Shown here: positions 23,080 to 35,249 of the stretch, piece after piece
How positions within the stretch are numbered: position 1 is the stretch's first letter
Layout of the letters: each line of letters starts with the position of its first letter
Assembly (NCBI GenBank): GCA_018398805.1
Contig: JAGFBZ010000555.1
Location: 434,001-498,000, forward strand
Direction: 5' to 3'
DNA: 64,000 nt
Source of the DNA: Hirundichthys speculiger
Taxonomy: Eukaryota > Chordata > Actinopteri > Beloniformes > Exocoetidae
Notes under the pieces: model-generated
The model's database searches: none
What the model was told of the DNA's origin: nothing
Seen by the model: the letters and a program-made list of their open reading frames with translations, nothing else
Position numbers and translations under genes: made by a program

Positions 23080-25600
23080 CTATCTCTCATCGTATCAGGA
23101 GACATGAGTGATGTCATCTGTGGTAGTCATGGGGATTGTACCAATATCTATCTTCAGATTTTCAAATGGGATCCTTTTATTTTCAAATGGTTTTTAAAAA
23201 CAACTCAGTTCTGAATGTTTACTGAATGAAATAAATACTGTATTAAGTAGATTAAGTAGGCTGGGTTGGGTAGTGATGTCCATCTATGGCAGTGGTGTCA
23301 AACTGATCCATGAAAGGGCCGTATGGCTGCAGGTTTTTGTTCCAACTGTAATATTGATTTCAGCCTAAAGAAGCTAGTTTCAGTTCAGATTGTAATGTAA
23401 CACTCTCACACTGCATGTGCACAGTGTTTATGGATGAATTTCTTGACCTGCAACATGGTGGAAGGCTTGTTGAGACGTCATGTGAATCTTTTCCAGGCCA
23501 ACTGGGAGTCGGGGGGGCGGTCACATTCAGCCGAACATAAGTCAATGAAATAAGTCAGAGGGATTTTGAAACTATAATCCTAAAGTGAAAAAATTGACCC
23601 AGCGTTGCTTTAATGTCGTGGACTCCATTGCAGCTAAAATCCTACTCTGTCCTGTTGGTAGTGCTCTTCTTTGCGGCGTTGGCCACGCAGCTGCTCAATG
23701 AAAGTTGGTGCCACGAATCACACACATGCCGAGTTCTCCACGCATAAATCTGAGGGCTTAGCGAGGATGTCCACTCCTGCATTCAAGTACGATACTAAAC
23801 AAACATTCACACATGCAGGAGCCTTGAAAACGGCCGTCAACGCATCCCTTTCACATGCACTATTTTACGACAAACACACACAGACACACTTCGCTTTGTC
23901 TCTCTGTAAGGTATCCCACTGCATGGTAGGAAGTTTAAGAACCCTGTAATCAAAATGAACAATCAGACAGGTTCAGACGGCACTCAAGTATTTAGAGGGA
24001 ACTCTGCAAATACCAAACTTGATCTGAAAGTGTCTTATACATGCCAGAGTACCTGCTTATTACACCGCACGAGTGACTGCTTATCCAGTTTGGATATGAG
24101 GATGACACGGTGACGGAGGAGAAGGGAACGCGTTCGGCCTTGGACGACAAAGGTGGTAAAATGTGCACAACTTTACAGCAGCTGTTGCTGAATATGCCGC
24201 ATATGCTTAGGAGGACGGGACTCAGCGGTCAGAGATCAGGTAGGTAGGTAGGAAAAGGGGATGAATGAGCCAGTTAAAAGGGGCTAATGGTTTAACGGGG
24301 GGAGGAGAGGAAATGAGAGGAGTGGTGTTAAATGAGAGGGTGAGAGCAAGGCGTTAGCGGTTAAAGAGCTAGAGAGAGTGGAAACGGGGAAATCCAGGCT
24401 TTACCTCCCAGAAGACAGGCGAGGGCGGGGGTGTGGGGGGTAGGACAGGGAGGCTGGCATGCAAGAAGACCCGCAGCTGATTCTCAACGGCTGATGAGGG
24501 TCGTTGAGGACAAAACTGCCTGGCGTCTGCTGCGGCTGTGATTTCCATCCCCTCCTACTCCAGATACAATGAAAATTGTGTCTGAAAACAATGCCATCTG
24601 CAGAGACAGAGTGGGAAGAAACTTTGGAGTGGCCCAGTTCAGCTGCACGGCAGCCAGGGAACTGTGTCAAGGATGTGATGTCTGGGCAGCCAAGCCCTCT
24701 GTATGCAAGGCTTTGTTTCCTCAGAAGGGCCAGTCGCAGTCTGCGTTACTACGTGACAAACTATTTTGTTGACAATTATTTAACCTTTTAAACCAAAGCT
24801 AACATCATTATTCCTTCTTCTTCTCTTGTCTCCTGAAACAAACCAGTGATTTATTAAGATCCTTCATAGTCTGAGATCTCTTCACAGCTGTGATTCTCTA
24901 TTTTTGAAAGCTTGTGTAATCACTTTTTTTTTCTCCTGTTAATTAGCTTTGTGCTTTTAGTTTTTTTTTTTTGCCAGTCCTGCTGCTGGTTAATTATCAC
25001 TGTCTTGCTGCTCATTGTGCTGGAACGGATGGACCAGGCTACTAAAACCACTAATTGGCAAACAACAGACGCAGATTTGGAACAACCTGAACACAAGTTA
25101 GACGTTCGACAGCTGAAATAAAAAGAGACTAGAAAGCAATGCTACTGTAATATAGACATACAGTCACATGCTATTTATCTTTTTTTTTTTTTTTTTGTTA
25201 ATTTTATCACTGCGGCTCTTCTGTACTTTGCTGTTGCAACCACATACAGCAATTTCCTCACAGCAGTATTGATTGTTTGTATTTGTTTCCTGGTTCATGG
25301 TCTTGGCCTCTCGAGTACTCTGGTATACAGAGGATTTCAGGGTCAGATAACTGACCCTCCACTGTCCTGTTTGTCCATCAAACACCAAACATCCAAGGAT
25401 GTCTTTTTTAGGTATAAATAAGGTCGGCCCATCATTATTTAGCCCAAAAGAAGACGCTGAAAACCTATCTCTGTTTAGCCGTCCTGTGGTGGCCCACGTC
25501 TGGCCCAAAAGAAGACACTAAAAAGACATATTTTAATGTCTGTTCAGCATATTTTCAAGTGACGGCTTTTCACCTTTCACCTTTCAACCAAATCAGAATG
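23080..25600. other. intergenic DNA with small hAT-like scrap
   Basis: At 23289-23345 the phrase cagtggtgtcaaactgatcc and ctgcaggtttttgttccaa mark a truncated hAT MITE end. Elsewhere I see no gene. A (GTAG)n run lies at 24240-24252 and T-runs near 24961-24972 and 25180-25197. Confidence 0.45.
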
Positions 25601-25609
25601 TTGTTTAGA

Positions 25610-26080
25610 CGCCGTCAGAGCTGTCTTTTTAATGTGATTTTGCTTGGCAGGGAGGTGTTTTTAACTGAAATGCTGTGTTTGGTCTTCATGTGGGCATTCA
25701 GGCCAAACAACTCCAGTCTGGTCCCAACTGTCTGAAGGACATTGTAGACAGAGGAGGCTTTTTCCTGGCAACCCTTCCAAACAAACAGCACTTCACTCAG
25801 TTTTCTTCTTTTTGAAAGCTTTCCATTTGCCAATAATCTTTCTCACAGCAAAACAATGGACACTCAATTGTTTTGACATGATTTTATAACCTTTTCCCAG
25901 ACTGATGTGCAGCAATCGATGTTCCTCTAAGATGATTACTTATGACGTTCCCTCTTGGTATGTTGTGAACACTCACATGAATGCTCCAGACCACAAAACT
26001 GTCAAAATGTCTGCTTTTATTGATCAATAAGAGCTGATGGTTAGTAGCACGTGATTGCACCGTGCCCTCTTAAATCTTAA
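25610..26080 (-). pseudogene. Tc1-like transposon remnant, minus strand
   Basis: On the minus strand 25833-25615 reads RLELFGLNAH close to the usual ETKVELFGLNA of Tc1 transposases, with a shifted continuation. To the right (25840-26030) the order gacactcaattgttttgaca, cttttcccagactgatgtgc and atgctccagaccacaaaact matches 44500-44640 of the better preserved Tc1-like element. Large parts are missing and the frame is broken. Confidence 0.7.
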
Positions 26081-26859
26081 TGAAGCAGTAAGGGGCTACT
26101 TAGTGTTGCCCACATGAATAACGAACTGGAGAGATTAGAACAGACAGATACGTAGTTGTGCTTTACTCGTGGATGAAGACAAACAAACAAAAAGATATAA
26201 CCTGTCTTGTGTTGGACATAATGACAAAACATATTTACAAGCAATATTTTATTTAATTCCTGCTGATTGTTTTTCAGTTGTTTAACTGGTGGATTTAATA
26301 TTCAGCAGCATCTGTCCACTCGCTTTTAAATGAAGTCTGCTCTGCCAACATACTCAGGGTGGGGGGGTTGTATTTGATTTTAAAGATTATATTTCACAAG
26401 TGTGAAGATAGAGTGAGACATTAAACCTTGAAGTTGACATTGTGAAACACCTACCGGTGAAATAAAACCACTGAATTTAATAGTACAGCCATGGAAAAGA
26501 ATGATAACTGGGATTATTTCCAAAAATGTGTTAAATTATGTGATGAAACAATTTTATTTCAAAGGTTAAATAATAAAATTAAGAAAAAAAAAATTAAGAT
26601 AAAAAAATAAAAAGTAATTTAACTTTGATTTCAGCTATTCATCGTTGTGTTTTTGTTTTTTTGTTGTTTTTTTTTTTGTTCTGGACCAAATAACATCTGG
26701 ATATGACAGGATTATAATAAAACAGTACACAAATTTAAGTTGTTTTTTTTTTTTTAATTCTGATTGAAATGTTATTATAAAGCATTGAACAACAACTGTT
26801 TAGTTGTTGTTGGGGGGGCAATTGTATTTCAGTTTTTCATTATTAATTGTTATCATAAG

Positions 26860-27250
26860 CTGTATAAAAAGAACTGGACAAATCCTCTGTGATGTGACCC
26901 ATAGGTGTCTAAAGTCACTCTGGGACTCAGTGTGATATCAGTACAATACAATACAATACAAATGGTGCAGAACAAATACAAGTCTGGAAGCTGGCTGGAC
27001 CATCACAGTCACCACCAGTTAGCCATTTTAGCTTGTGTGAGCTAATGCTAACCTATGATTGCAAACTAACGTTGTATTACATTCATTTTTGACTAAATCT
27101 GTCCACCCATCTTCATTTCAGATGTCACAATTGAGACAGCATCTGTAACCTGCGGTCGCCTAACTGTTACTGGAGAGGAGTGTTGTCTTGGCTAGTGGTC
27201 CAGTTAGTCAAACTGGAGGAGTCCTGGAATGGTCTGAGGTGAGGCTTCAG
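26860..27250 (+). repeat. family A repeat (copy 2), partial
   Basis: It starts gctgtataaaaagaactgga and later has gctaatgctaacctatgatt and atcttcatttcagatgtcac, in the same order as the copies at 31.0 and 40.0 kb. A short (CAATA)n tract occurs at 26942-26960. It breaks off before the 3' part, next to a V-SINE. Confidence 0.75.
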
Positions 27251-27302
27251 CTGCTTCGCTAAACTATGCCCTTAAAGACTCTTACAGGCAGAACAAGAGT
27301 GA

Positions 27303-27630
27303 AGCATAACAATCCATCCATCATCTGTACCCCCTTATACCTGTCCAGGGTCACAGGGATCTGCTGGAGTCTTTGCCAGCTCTCTGAGCAAAAGGCAGGA
27401 GTCGACCCTGGACAGTCCATCTCAGGGCCACATGTAGACCCTACAGGGAATTGAGACTCACCCATTAACCTGGAATACCTGTTTTTGGACTGTGGGAGGA
27501 AGCTAGAGTACCTGGAGAAGACCCACAAAAGTCCAGGGGGAACATGCAAACCTCAAACCATCAGCTGCAGACTTGAACCTTCTTGCTGTGAGGTAACAGT
27601 GCTAAACACCAAACCACCGTGCTGCTGTAT
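27303..27630 (-). mobile_element. V-SINE, nearly full length, minus strand
   Basis: Read on the minus strand from 27629: head gcagcacggtggtttggtg with a tRNA-like B-box region (aaggttcaagtctg), then the conserved central V-SINE segment (ggtttgcatgttccccctgg through ctcccacagtccaaaaac), then the tail with ctccagcagatccctgtgac and a short (GGAT) end at 27309-27318. This copy identifies the truncated tails seen elsewhere in the window. The V-SINE superfamily is widespread in fishes. Confidence 0.85.
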
Positions 27631-27639
27631 CAGTCAGTG

Positions 27640-29400
27640 TCATCTTCAGAAAAAATGAACATAGGGTCAAGTGGCTAAAATGTCAGCTGGGCTTCAGGGA
27701 CCTTCACTTCTGGACCCTTCGGTGCCAACTCAGCGTCACTCACAGGGGTTTGTTAGTACAATTAATAACTTTAGATCCACAGCAGTTCACACATCAGATT
27801 CACTGGAAGTGTTTTGTGCTAAGGAGCTAAAGTGATGACAGAGAGCCATTAACACCCCAGACGGGAATGTAGCTGGTTTTCAGGAAGCCATGACCATAAT
27901 TATACATGCAGTTTTGCTTCAGTGTGATTTTTACCTTCTCTCTTCTCTTTCCCTCTTCAATCCATCATGGTATCTTTTTCTGGGACCATTTACCATCAGC
28001 TGCAGCTTCCTCTCTGACCTTCTTGGATCCAATGGAAATAAATTTCATGAAAATCTAGAAAGTGTCAAGTGTTTACTTAGAGATGTTGTCATGGAGACAT
28101 GGATAAATATAAGGAATATATATGTTTATTAATATTTTTATTTCTACTGTAAAGTAAGACATTTCAACATTTGGACTTTTTAAATATTTCTAAGGAAAAG
28201 AGTTGGATATGATGGTTTTTAATGAACAAAAAATTTGATATTTGATCAGTTTCTTGATTTCTGGATCAAAGATCAATCCTACTCTCGGTTCCATCACCAA
28301 TAAGAAGCTTATCCACTTAGATGTTGGCTTATTTTGACATTAGAACTGTAAAACCAGGGAAAAACATATCTCATGTTTCTCAAAACCGCTGTTGTTCTTC
28401 ACAAACAGATTCTGTTCAATCTCAATGACGTTACGCTGACGTTTAAACCGGATCTTTCTTTTCCGCGGCCTTCTTCCTGAACTCCGCATGGATTAAACGG
28501 TAGCTGCTCTGCCTCCCTCTCTCTCTCCCGCTCCTCTGTTTAATTCCACTCCTCATCCTGCCTCTCCTCTGCCTCTTCTTCCTCTTCCCTCCGCTGGGTT
28601 TGTTTGTTCTCCCAGGTGTTTTCCTGCACAGCTCCATGTTCCGCTGAGCTGCTCTTCCGCTCTGACTCAGGTACGCTCGCGCCCGGCTACGACTCTTGAC
28701 ACGACTGGGACACCCTGGAGTGTACCCAAAACCCCACATGCTGCTCTTAATCACCTCTGTACGCACGGATATTCAACAAACTCAGACACAAACACGTTCG
28801 TCCCGGTCGCCCCCACGCATGCGTGCTCTGGTTCCAGCTCCCTCACTCTTTCTCCTTCATCCAACAATAACACAACAAACCTGCTTCCTCTGTGTGGGGG
28901 AACAATAGAAGGATAGCTTTGATGGCCAGAGGTAGTTTGTTGTAGATATTCCCTTATCAGGCCACATCAGCCATAGATCCTGGCAGTGTCCCGCTCCTCA
29001 GAGCTGTTTTATCGCTACGCAGGGCCCGGATGTCAGGATGTACACACACCTTGCAAAAGCAGTAAATAAAAGCCAAAACCCAGGAAAAAGAGGTTTTAAT
29101 AGTATACATAATTTAAAGATGATGCAGTGATTCTTAGTGCATCACTTTGTAAAGCATATTAATATTACTGTTCCTATGTGAGTCAAGTATATGTTCATTT
29201 TAAAGGTAATTATTTTGCTCAACTGTCAGATTTTCCCCTTTATTTATCAACTTTAACGCTACAGGTGAAGCTTCATATGGTTGCTAGGTTTCACAATGAG
29301 CTTAATAAATGTGTCGTTTGCACCTCTTTTCGCTTCATTTTGCATAAACATTTTAAATTGACCCTTTCTCTAATCTTCTTTAAAGAAAAGTCTACATCAT
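27640..29400. other. intergenic DNA, no recognised gene
   Basis: A pyrimidine-rich and then CpG-containing stretch (28440-28870) carries a 107-codon minus-strand ORF that is basic and low complexity, with no recognisable domain. It could be a distal promoter or non-coding exon, but I see no splice-supported structure. Confidence 0.35.
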
Positions 29401-29409
29401 AATCATGAC

Positions 29410-29490
29410 ACACCCATCCATCCATCCATCCATCCATCCATCCATCCATCATCTATACCCGTTTCATCTTCTGAAGCGTCACGAGGTCAT
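29410..29490. repeat. (CATC)n microsatellite with V-SINE tail scrap
   Basis: About ten CATC units (29410-29451) followed by atctatacccgtttcatctt and gcgtcacgagg, the V-SINE tail junction seen at 3.66 kb. Confidence 0.75.
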
Positions 29491-29649
29491 GACACACTTT
29501 ATTAATATTTGTCTTTCAAAGCTGCTTAAATATATATATTCTTCATTTGAATAAAACAAAAAAAATATAGTTGTAATAGGCTAAATATTTAATCTCAGCG
29601 GATGGTGCCGCTCAAAATTGAGCCTAAAGAAACGAGTCACCCAGAAATA

Positions 29650-29985
29650 ACTGCTGATCCGACATAAATCTACAACCCCAGTTCCAGAAGAGAGAGGAGT
29701 CTGTGTCAAATGTAAAGAGAAACAAATGCAGTGATTTAAAAATCTCATAAACGCATATTTTGTTCCAAATATAACAAACAGAACATGAAACCGAGATGTT
29801 TGTTTACTGTTGTCTTTTAACAACAGTCTGTAAACATCTGGGAAGTGAGGAGACCAGATGTTGGAGTTTTAGGACAGAAATGTCCCATTCTGGTCACAGA
29901 CAGTGATCTCTGGAAGTGTTGCTGAGTCCATGCTGTGATGTCCAGTCCAGAATAATCACGAGCCAACAAAGCGGACGGTGTTAGC
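29650..29985. repeat. DNA-transposon-derived fragment
   Basis: It starts acaaccccagttccagaag and includes aaaaatctcataaacgcat and aagtgttgctgagtccatgc, matching in style the ends and interior of the abundant fish transposon family also seen at 46.06-46.4 and 47.86-48.54 kb. No coding part. Confidence 0.5.
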
Positions 29986-29999
29986 AGGAGGTTGGGGCA

Positions 30000-31025
30000 C
30001 TGGATGGATCTAACACATGTGCTCTCTGTTCACTTCCGGCAGGAAACTGTCCTATAACTTGTATTTCATTGTTTCAACCAACATTATGCCACATAGCTTC
30101 CATTTTTAGCCCCTCCCCCTTTTTTCTCTTTTTTTTTCAACAAAAAGAAAGCGTATTAACTTGTCTTCTTTCCTTCCCTTGTTGTTTAGTTCCCTCCACA
30201 TGTGTCAATAGCACCACTGATTCGATAAACCACAGGCATCATTGGGGTCAGCCCTGTGTTGGGATACCAGTTGCCCCTGGTAACATCTCCATCCGTCCAC
30301 CCTTACAGTCCATCCCACATGAAGACTGCTCATTTTGTCTGTGAACCACACTCCATGTCTAATGATCCACTGTGAATGTGTGTGTGTGTGTGTGCTGCGT
30401 GGGAGAAAGGAGGCGATGAGTCATCGCACACATACCACCCGGACACAACAGCTCCCCCTGTTGCCAGGGTCGGGAAAGCCCCAGAATGGTGGGCGTATTG
30501 TCTACCGGTGACATCATAGGCCTTCATTCTCCTACAGCAAGTCCCTGAAGGAACTCAGGAAGGAGGTGGGGATGGGGGGGCACAGGTGGAGGCAGGCAGG
30601 GTTTTTGTTTGGACAGTGTTTACTTTCTTTCTGTCTTTCTCTCCCATAGACTTCCACTAATGAGCAGAACCCCACTGCTCATTCTTGAGTAATACTTTGC
30701 AGCTATCGTCAGCATTTAGCCACTGTGAATGGGCTTCACTGTTAAAAATCTTTCTTTTTTTTTCTCAATGGCATTTAGAAAAAGATGTGATGCCACAGAA
30801 ATACAATCCCTACTGTTCTATTATGTCTGTGTGAAAGTTTGTATTTGCATAAATCTAGCTGAGCCAGCCGTCCTAATTGTTTTCTTCTTCAATACAAAGA
30901 AGAAAGTCCCGGTTCCTCGGGATTCTACTTTGATTTCCAGGGACAGTGCCAACGGGCTCAGAAGAATCTGCTTCTGGACGCCACTTAACAGGCACACAAC
31001 TTATCACAGAAACCAAACGTGAAGT
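30000..31025. other. intergenic DNA, no recognised gene
   Basis: A (TG)n run lies at 30377-30394. The short ORFs at 30069-30344 and 30729-31022 show no domain. Confidence 0.4.
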
Positions 31026-31029
31026 GGGA

Positions 31030-32250
31030 ATAGACTGTAAAAAAGAACTGGGTGAACCCCCTGTGACCTCATCCAGAGGTTTCCATCAAGTACCTCTGAA
31101 GTGTCTTTTTTGTTTCTCTGTTTGGCACCATATTGGCAGGAACCGACGCTGCCCAGTGTTACTCCAAAAATGGGCAACAGGGGGAAGCGACCAGACCAGG
31201 AACCTGGAACATGTCTGCATCAGCTCATGCTAACCAATGAGCTAATTACTTTACATTCATTCTGATCAAACCAGTGCAGATGTCTTCATGTTCAGATATC
31301 ACTTCCGAAAAGACAGCCAAGACAAGAGCTCACAGGAAGGTGAGCAGGAACTCTGCTGGGACCTGTGGTTACATGTCGACCAAACCTAGTGGACTTGGCA
31401 GCTGAAAAATGTCTGCTGTCCAGACAACCGAGGCACAGCACCATCTACCTGTTGGCCAGTGATCTGGTTAGGTACCGTATTGGCCTGAATATAGGACGAT
31501 ATTTTATTCTAGAAATCATATTGTATTATGGTACCATACTTCCTAAAAAAGACGAAATCATTAAAATATTTAACAATACAGCAGAATGCTATCTCTGGGG
31601 GATTTTTTTCAATAGCAATTGTACAATAAAACGTAGTTTTATGAATAACCTTATTGTCTTCATCATATTTTTATTTTCCCAAAATGATATTTGAAAAATA
31701 GGGGTCATCTTATAATCAGAGTCATTCTATATTCGGGCCAATACGGTAACTTAGAGTCCTGAAATGGTCCGAAGCAAAGGTCAGTTGACCAGAGGACCCA
31801 GCTGCCCCGGCTGCTGCCAAAGGTAGAGGCCAATGAGGCAGTCCAGCTAGCGTCCTCCGGGTATCCCTGCTAGCAACCAGTGCAAAAATAACTTCTTGAG
31901 CCTGCTTCACTCAGCTTCCTCCACGAACCCTTCCCAGTTCAACCCAGAAACAGTGACAGCGGTCTTTTAATAGCTAGCCATTTGACACCGTAGACTGTTC
32001 ATCAAAAGATGATGGTAATTATATCTACATTTGTGGCTTGATATAATTTTACTGCGGTATGTAAAATCTAACTATGGCACCTCAAAGAAGTTTTTTTTCT
32101 TTTTTTAAAGCAGCCTGTAAGTATGTTTTTCTGCTTCAAATTGTAACATGTGAGTCAGTGAAGATTGGCTTGGTTTTGGAGCCTGCCCCTAGAGGCCAGT
32201 AAAGGAACTCCAATTTTCTTCACTTCCTGGACTGAGTCAAAATAGAAAGA
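31030..32250 (+). repeat. family A repeat (copy 3), long, interrupted by a MITE
   Basis: From gactgtaaaaaagaactggg at the left to tggagcctgcccctagaggc and ggaactccaattttcttcac at the right (about 32178-32225). Internal order: catgctaaccaatgagct, cagatatcacttccgaaaa, gctagccatttgacaccgta, cttgatataattttactg. The same order is found in the 40-kb copy. A 272-bp TA-flanked MITE (31475-31746) lies inside. There is no open coding frame. Confidence 0.75.
31475..31746. mobile_element. TA-flanked MITE nested in family A repeat
   Basis: The ends CCGTATTGGCCTGAATATAG and its near-exact inverted partner (one mismatch) are flanked by TA at 31473-31474 and 31747-31748. Length is 272 bp, AT-rich, without a gene. 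The TA target and terminal symmetry suggest mobilisation by a Tc1/mariner-class transposase. Confidence 0.85.
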
Positions 32251-32475
32251 CAGATTTAACCCCTTGGATGTAGGCAGAGTTGCAACCACACTAGTATGAA
32301 TGAAAAACACCCAAAAAGGTGTACTTTGGAGTCAAAACGGTGGAGTGTAGCTGTCAGTTTTTCAGTAAATCTTGTTGATCAGCCAGAATAAAGGATAAGC
32401 CATAGCACAGACCCCACCCCTGACCCATTGCAATTGGTTCGGTATATACTGTACCAATGCAAATAGCTGTTAGTT

Positions 32476-32720
32476 GGGTGGCTGTAGCTCAGTTGGTAGA
32501 GCGGGTCGTCCAGTTACTGAAAGGTTGGTGGTTCGATCCTGGCTCCAACTGTCCACATGCCAAAGTGTCCTTGGGCAAGACACTGAACCCTAACTTGCCC
32601 CCAGTGGGTCGGCAGCACCTTGCATGGCAGCTGGTGTGTGAATGGGTGAATAAGAGGCCATTGTAAACCGCTTTGAGGGCACCTTGGTGTGGAAAAGCGG
32701 TATATAAGTGCAGTCCATTT
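32476..32720 (+). mobile_element. tRNA-derived SINE, plus strand
   Basis: The head has a tRNA-like A box (tggctgtagctcagttggt, 32479-32497) and B box (ggttcgatcct, 32530-32540). The body follows with gtccttgggcaagacactga, then ccgctttgagggcacc and aaaagcggtatataagtgca. This is a SINE, not a functional tRNA gene: the anticodon stem does not pair properly and the sequence runs on into the SINE body. Confidence 0.85.
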
Positions 32721-32724
32721 AATT

Positions 32725-33350
32725 GGAGTGGTACCAAACTCATTTCACAAGAGAGGATTTTCATGAACTGATTGGGTGCAGCTGGTCAATCTAGGATAAA
32801 TCAAGCTTAGAGGACATAAAACTGCTTATGAAGTCACACTGGGAATGTGATCGAGTTCACATAACATGAATCATTTAACAAAGAAGAGTTCATTGTTTTG
32901 CTAATGTGCTCTGATGCGGCTGTGCCAATGTGCAGGAATGATCTGGAAAATTATATTCACTCATGGATGAAATAACATCATCTCCTCCGTGATTTGTGAC
33001 TGTTTCATCTAATCGTCATGTGACCTTGCGTGTTCTCGTCTAGGAAAATACTCTTTGACAGGCTCTGAGAATCTCGAACTGTCGAGTCGCCAGGTCACCT
33101 TTTGATCCAAACGTGTAAAGTCTGCAGCCTTGTGCGCCCGTGGCTGCGCTCGTCCAGTAAGTGTGAAAAGACACACATGACTTCGAGCCGCTGCACCTTT
33201 GCAGTCCATTAGCTTAGTAAGAGCAGACACACATACTGTATAGATGAACACAGGACGGGACGCACGCGTAGACGCACTCACACCCTCACTGTCACACATG
33301 CACATTCACACACACACGCAGCGGGGAGAGGAAGCTGCAACACAATGATA
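32725..33350. other. intergenic DNA, no recognised gene
   Basis: No gene or repeat recognised; the 98-codon minus-strand ORF at 33009-33305 has no visible domain. Confidence 0.4.
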
Positions 33351-33354
33351 AGGT

Positions 33355-33815
33355 CTGGCAACACAATGGGCTCGGCGGTGCACAGACAGAAGCCAGGACC
33401 AGTTTAGCTCCGAAAGGTCAACAAGCCTCTCCAGGCTTTCATTCAGTTCCTCCAGTTATTATTGTTCAACATTATAATGATTACTCTGATGGCCTTTATT
33501 TTGCAAATGTGGGAGCCATCCGGAAATACCACTGAAATATGAAAATGCAGGCCTGAGTGGAGAGAAGGGAAAAAGGTTACTTATTTTGGAATGTGAACTT
33601 CTTTGACGTCAAGTTTCCCATGGAGCGGTCCGGCCGCGGATCGGCCTGGAGGCTCATCAGAGGCTCTGCGGACATGCGCGTCTGTCTGCGTGACAGACGA
33701 AACATCTCCTGGCGTGATAGCGAAGAGGGCCCGTTTGTCGCTGAACGGGTTTCACTGAATGCAAATTTCTCGCTGAGAGATTTAAAACTAAAGCAGAAAG
33801 TGTTTTAGTTTGTAG
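33355..33815. other. unique, GC-richer stretch; possible conserved non-coding element
   Basis: Unlike its surroundings this stretch has balanced composition, no repeat similarity within the window and several CpGs (33600-33740). An 83-codon plus-strand ORF (33557-33808) crosses it but has no domain and no splice support. Candidate enhancer only; inference. Confidence 0.25.
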
Positions 33816-33819
33816 TGTT

Positions 33820-34780
33820 TAGTCTACAAACACAAGTGTCCACAAGTGTTTAGTCGACAAATCATTTAGTGCAATATCAGCAGGAGAGATCGCTCAAACA
33901 CGCTTTCTTAATAGAGAAGTAAACTACGGTCGGCGTCTCGTACTGTAAACACTTTCCTCCACTATTATGCATCTGTGACCACAGCAGTCTGAAAATGTCT
34001 GTTGCATGGTGTTAGCCACATGGCAACAATTACTTTATCTCAATTTTACTAAAAGACAGTAATCTAAAATCCATTTTTTACTGTTCAGTTGTGAAAAGGG
34101 GGTGTTTCATTTTGATGAGACAAATAATGCATCACATTACATGACCAGGAAATCCTGTTTGCACCTCCTTTTTACATGGACACAGACGTTGGGGTGAGTC
34201 TGCATCTGAGGGCCCCCAAAGCTGTCTAATTATTTAAGCAAAAGTCCCTCAAGAAAAAAAATGAAACACTATCTGGGGTAAGTTAACTTTTAATTTTCAT
34301 CTTCAAAACCATGTTTTTTGTAAAAAGCTAAATGAATTTGTTGCCATATGGCAACTACATGCGAATATGGAAGTGATCTGTGTGTCTTCAACCTATTGGA
34401 CTGTAATTGACTTACATGGCACTAGGCTACTCTGAGACTATGTTCACAGTTTTTTATTAGATTTAAAAGGGAAAAAACATAATTTCTATTTATATTTTGT
34501 AATTTCAGACATTACAGTACAGCACTGACAGTACACTACTTGGAATTATATGCATAATTTTCTGCTTTTTGTGACTGCAGAGCCAGTTTACATATGTCGC
34601 TTTCATCCATAGAACGTGAAAGCCAGTTTCTTCTATGGGAGAGAGAAAGAGAACAGGGCAGAGTTATACATTTGTAGGAGCAAACCCAACCAAAAAAAAA
34701 TTAAAAAAAATGCAAAGGTGGGACAAAAAATTAAAAGAAAGACATGATCCACGTTCCACGCCCCAACATTGTGTCAGTGT
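33820..34780. other. AT-rich intergenic DNA, probably part of a decayed transposon
   Basis: Recurrent gttgccatatggcaac-like phrases occur at 34341-34355 and again at 35338-35356, on either side of the piggyBac transposase fragment at 35.04 kb. They suggest that 34.0-35.4 kb is one decayed element. No ends located. Confidence 0.35.
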
Positions 34781-34789
34781 ATTTTTTTT

Positions 34790-35038
34790 TTATTGAATTG
34801 AATTGAATTGAATTGAATTTATTTCAAACAAACATGTACATAAAAAAAAAAAACATAAAAAACAACAAAAAACAAATAGTAACATCTTCATATACACATA
34901 AGCTCGAAAAAGGAGTAGGAAGAAGTGCACACTTTTTCTTAGTTCCTACCCCTTTATAACTCTATGAATTTACACCATCGCCATTGCTGTATCTACACAA
35001 TATCCATATAAATACAGTCCACATAAACACTACGTAAA
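34790..35038. repeat. dispersed retroelement-like fragment with (GAATT)n
   Basis: It opens with a (TTGAA)n run (34793-34820), then aaacaaacatgtacataaa and aaaaggagtaggaagaagt, shared with 17.0-17.4 kb. It ends directly against the piggyBac fragment, so it probably inserted into it. Confidence 0.6.
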
Positions 35039-35041
35039 CAC

Positions 35042-35240
35042 AATAAGAGCATTGGAGGAGTGGATCTTCTGGATTCTTTGATTGGCCTCTACCGCACCAA
35101 GATCAGGTCCAAGAAATGTTTACCATCGTATTGTCTTCCACATGCTGGACCTGACCCTAGTAGAGGCATGGCTCCTCTATCGAAGAGACTCCCAGTCCCA
35201 GATCTCAGAAAATGCCCAACTAAATATTGGGTTTTACATT
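35042..35240 (+). pseudogene. piggyBac-type transposase fragment, frameshifted
   Basis: One frame from 35042 reads NKSIGGVDLLDSLIGLYRTK and the next shifted frame reads IVFHMLDLTLVEAWLLYRRD. This is the conserved late segment of the DDE_Tnp_1_7 (piggyBac/PGBD) domain, including the GGVD motif that carries the third catalytic Asp. A one-base change near 35115-35120 breaks the frame. No other transposase part is recognised nearby. Confidence 0.85.
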
Positions 35241-35249
35241 TCACGAAGT

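Noticed and set aside
28443..28766. 107-codon minus-strand Arg/Lys-rich ORF
   Set aside because: Low-complexity translation of a pyrimidine-rich tract; no domain or splice support.
32476..32550. tRNA-like sequence
   Set aside because: A and B boxes are present but the cloverleaf fails and the sequence continues into a SINE body; called a SINE instead.
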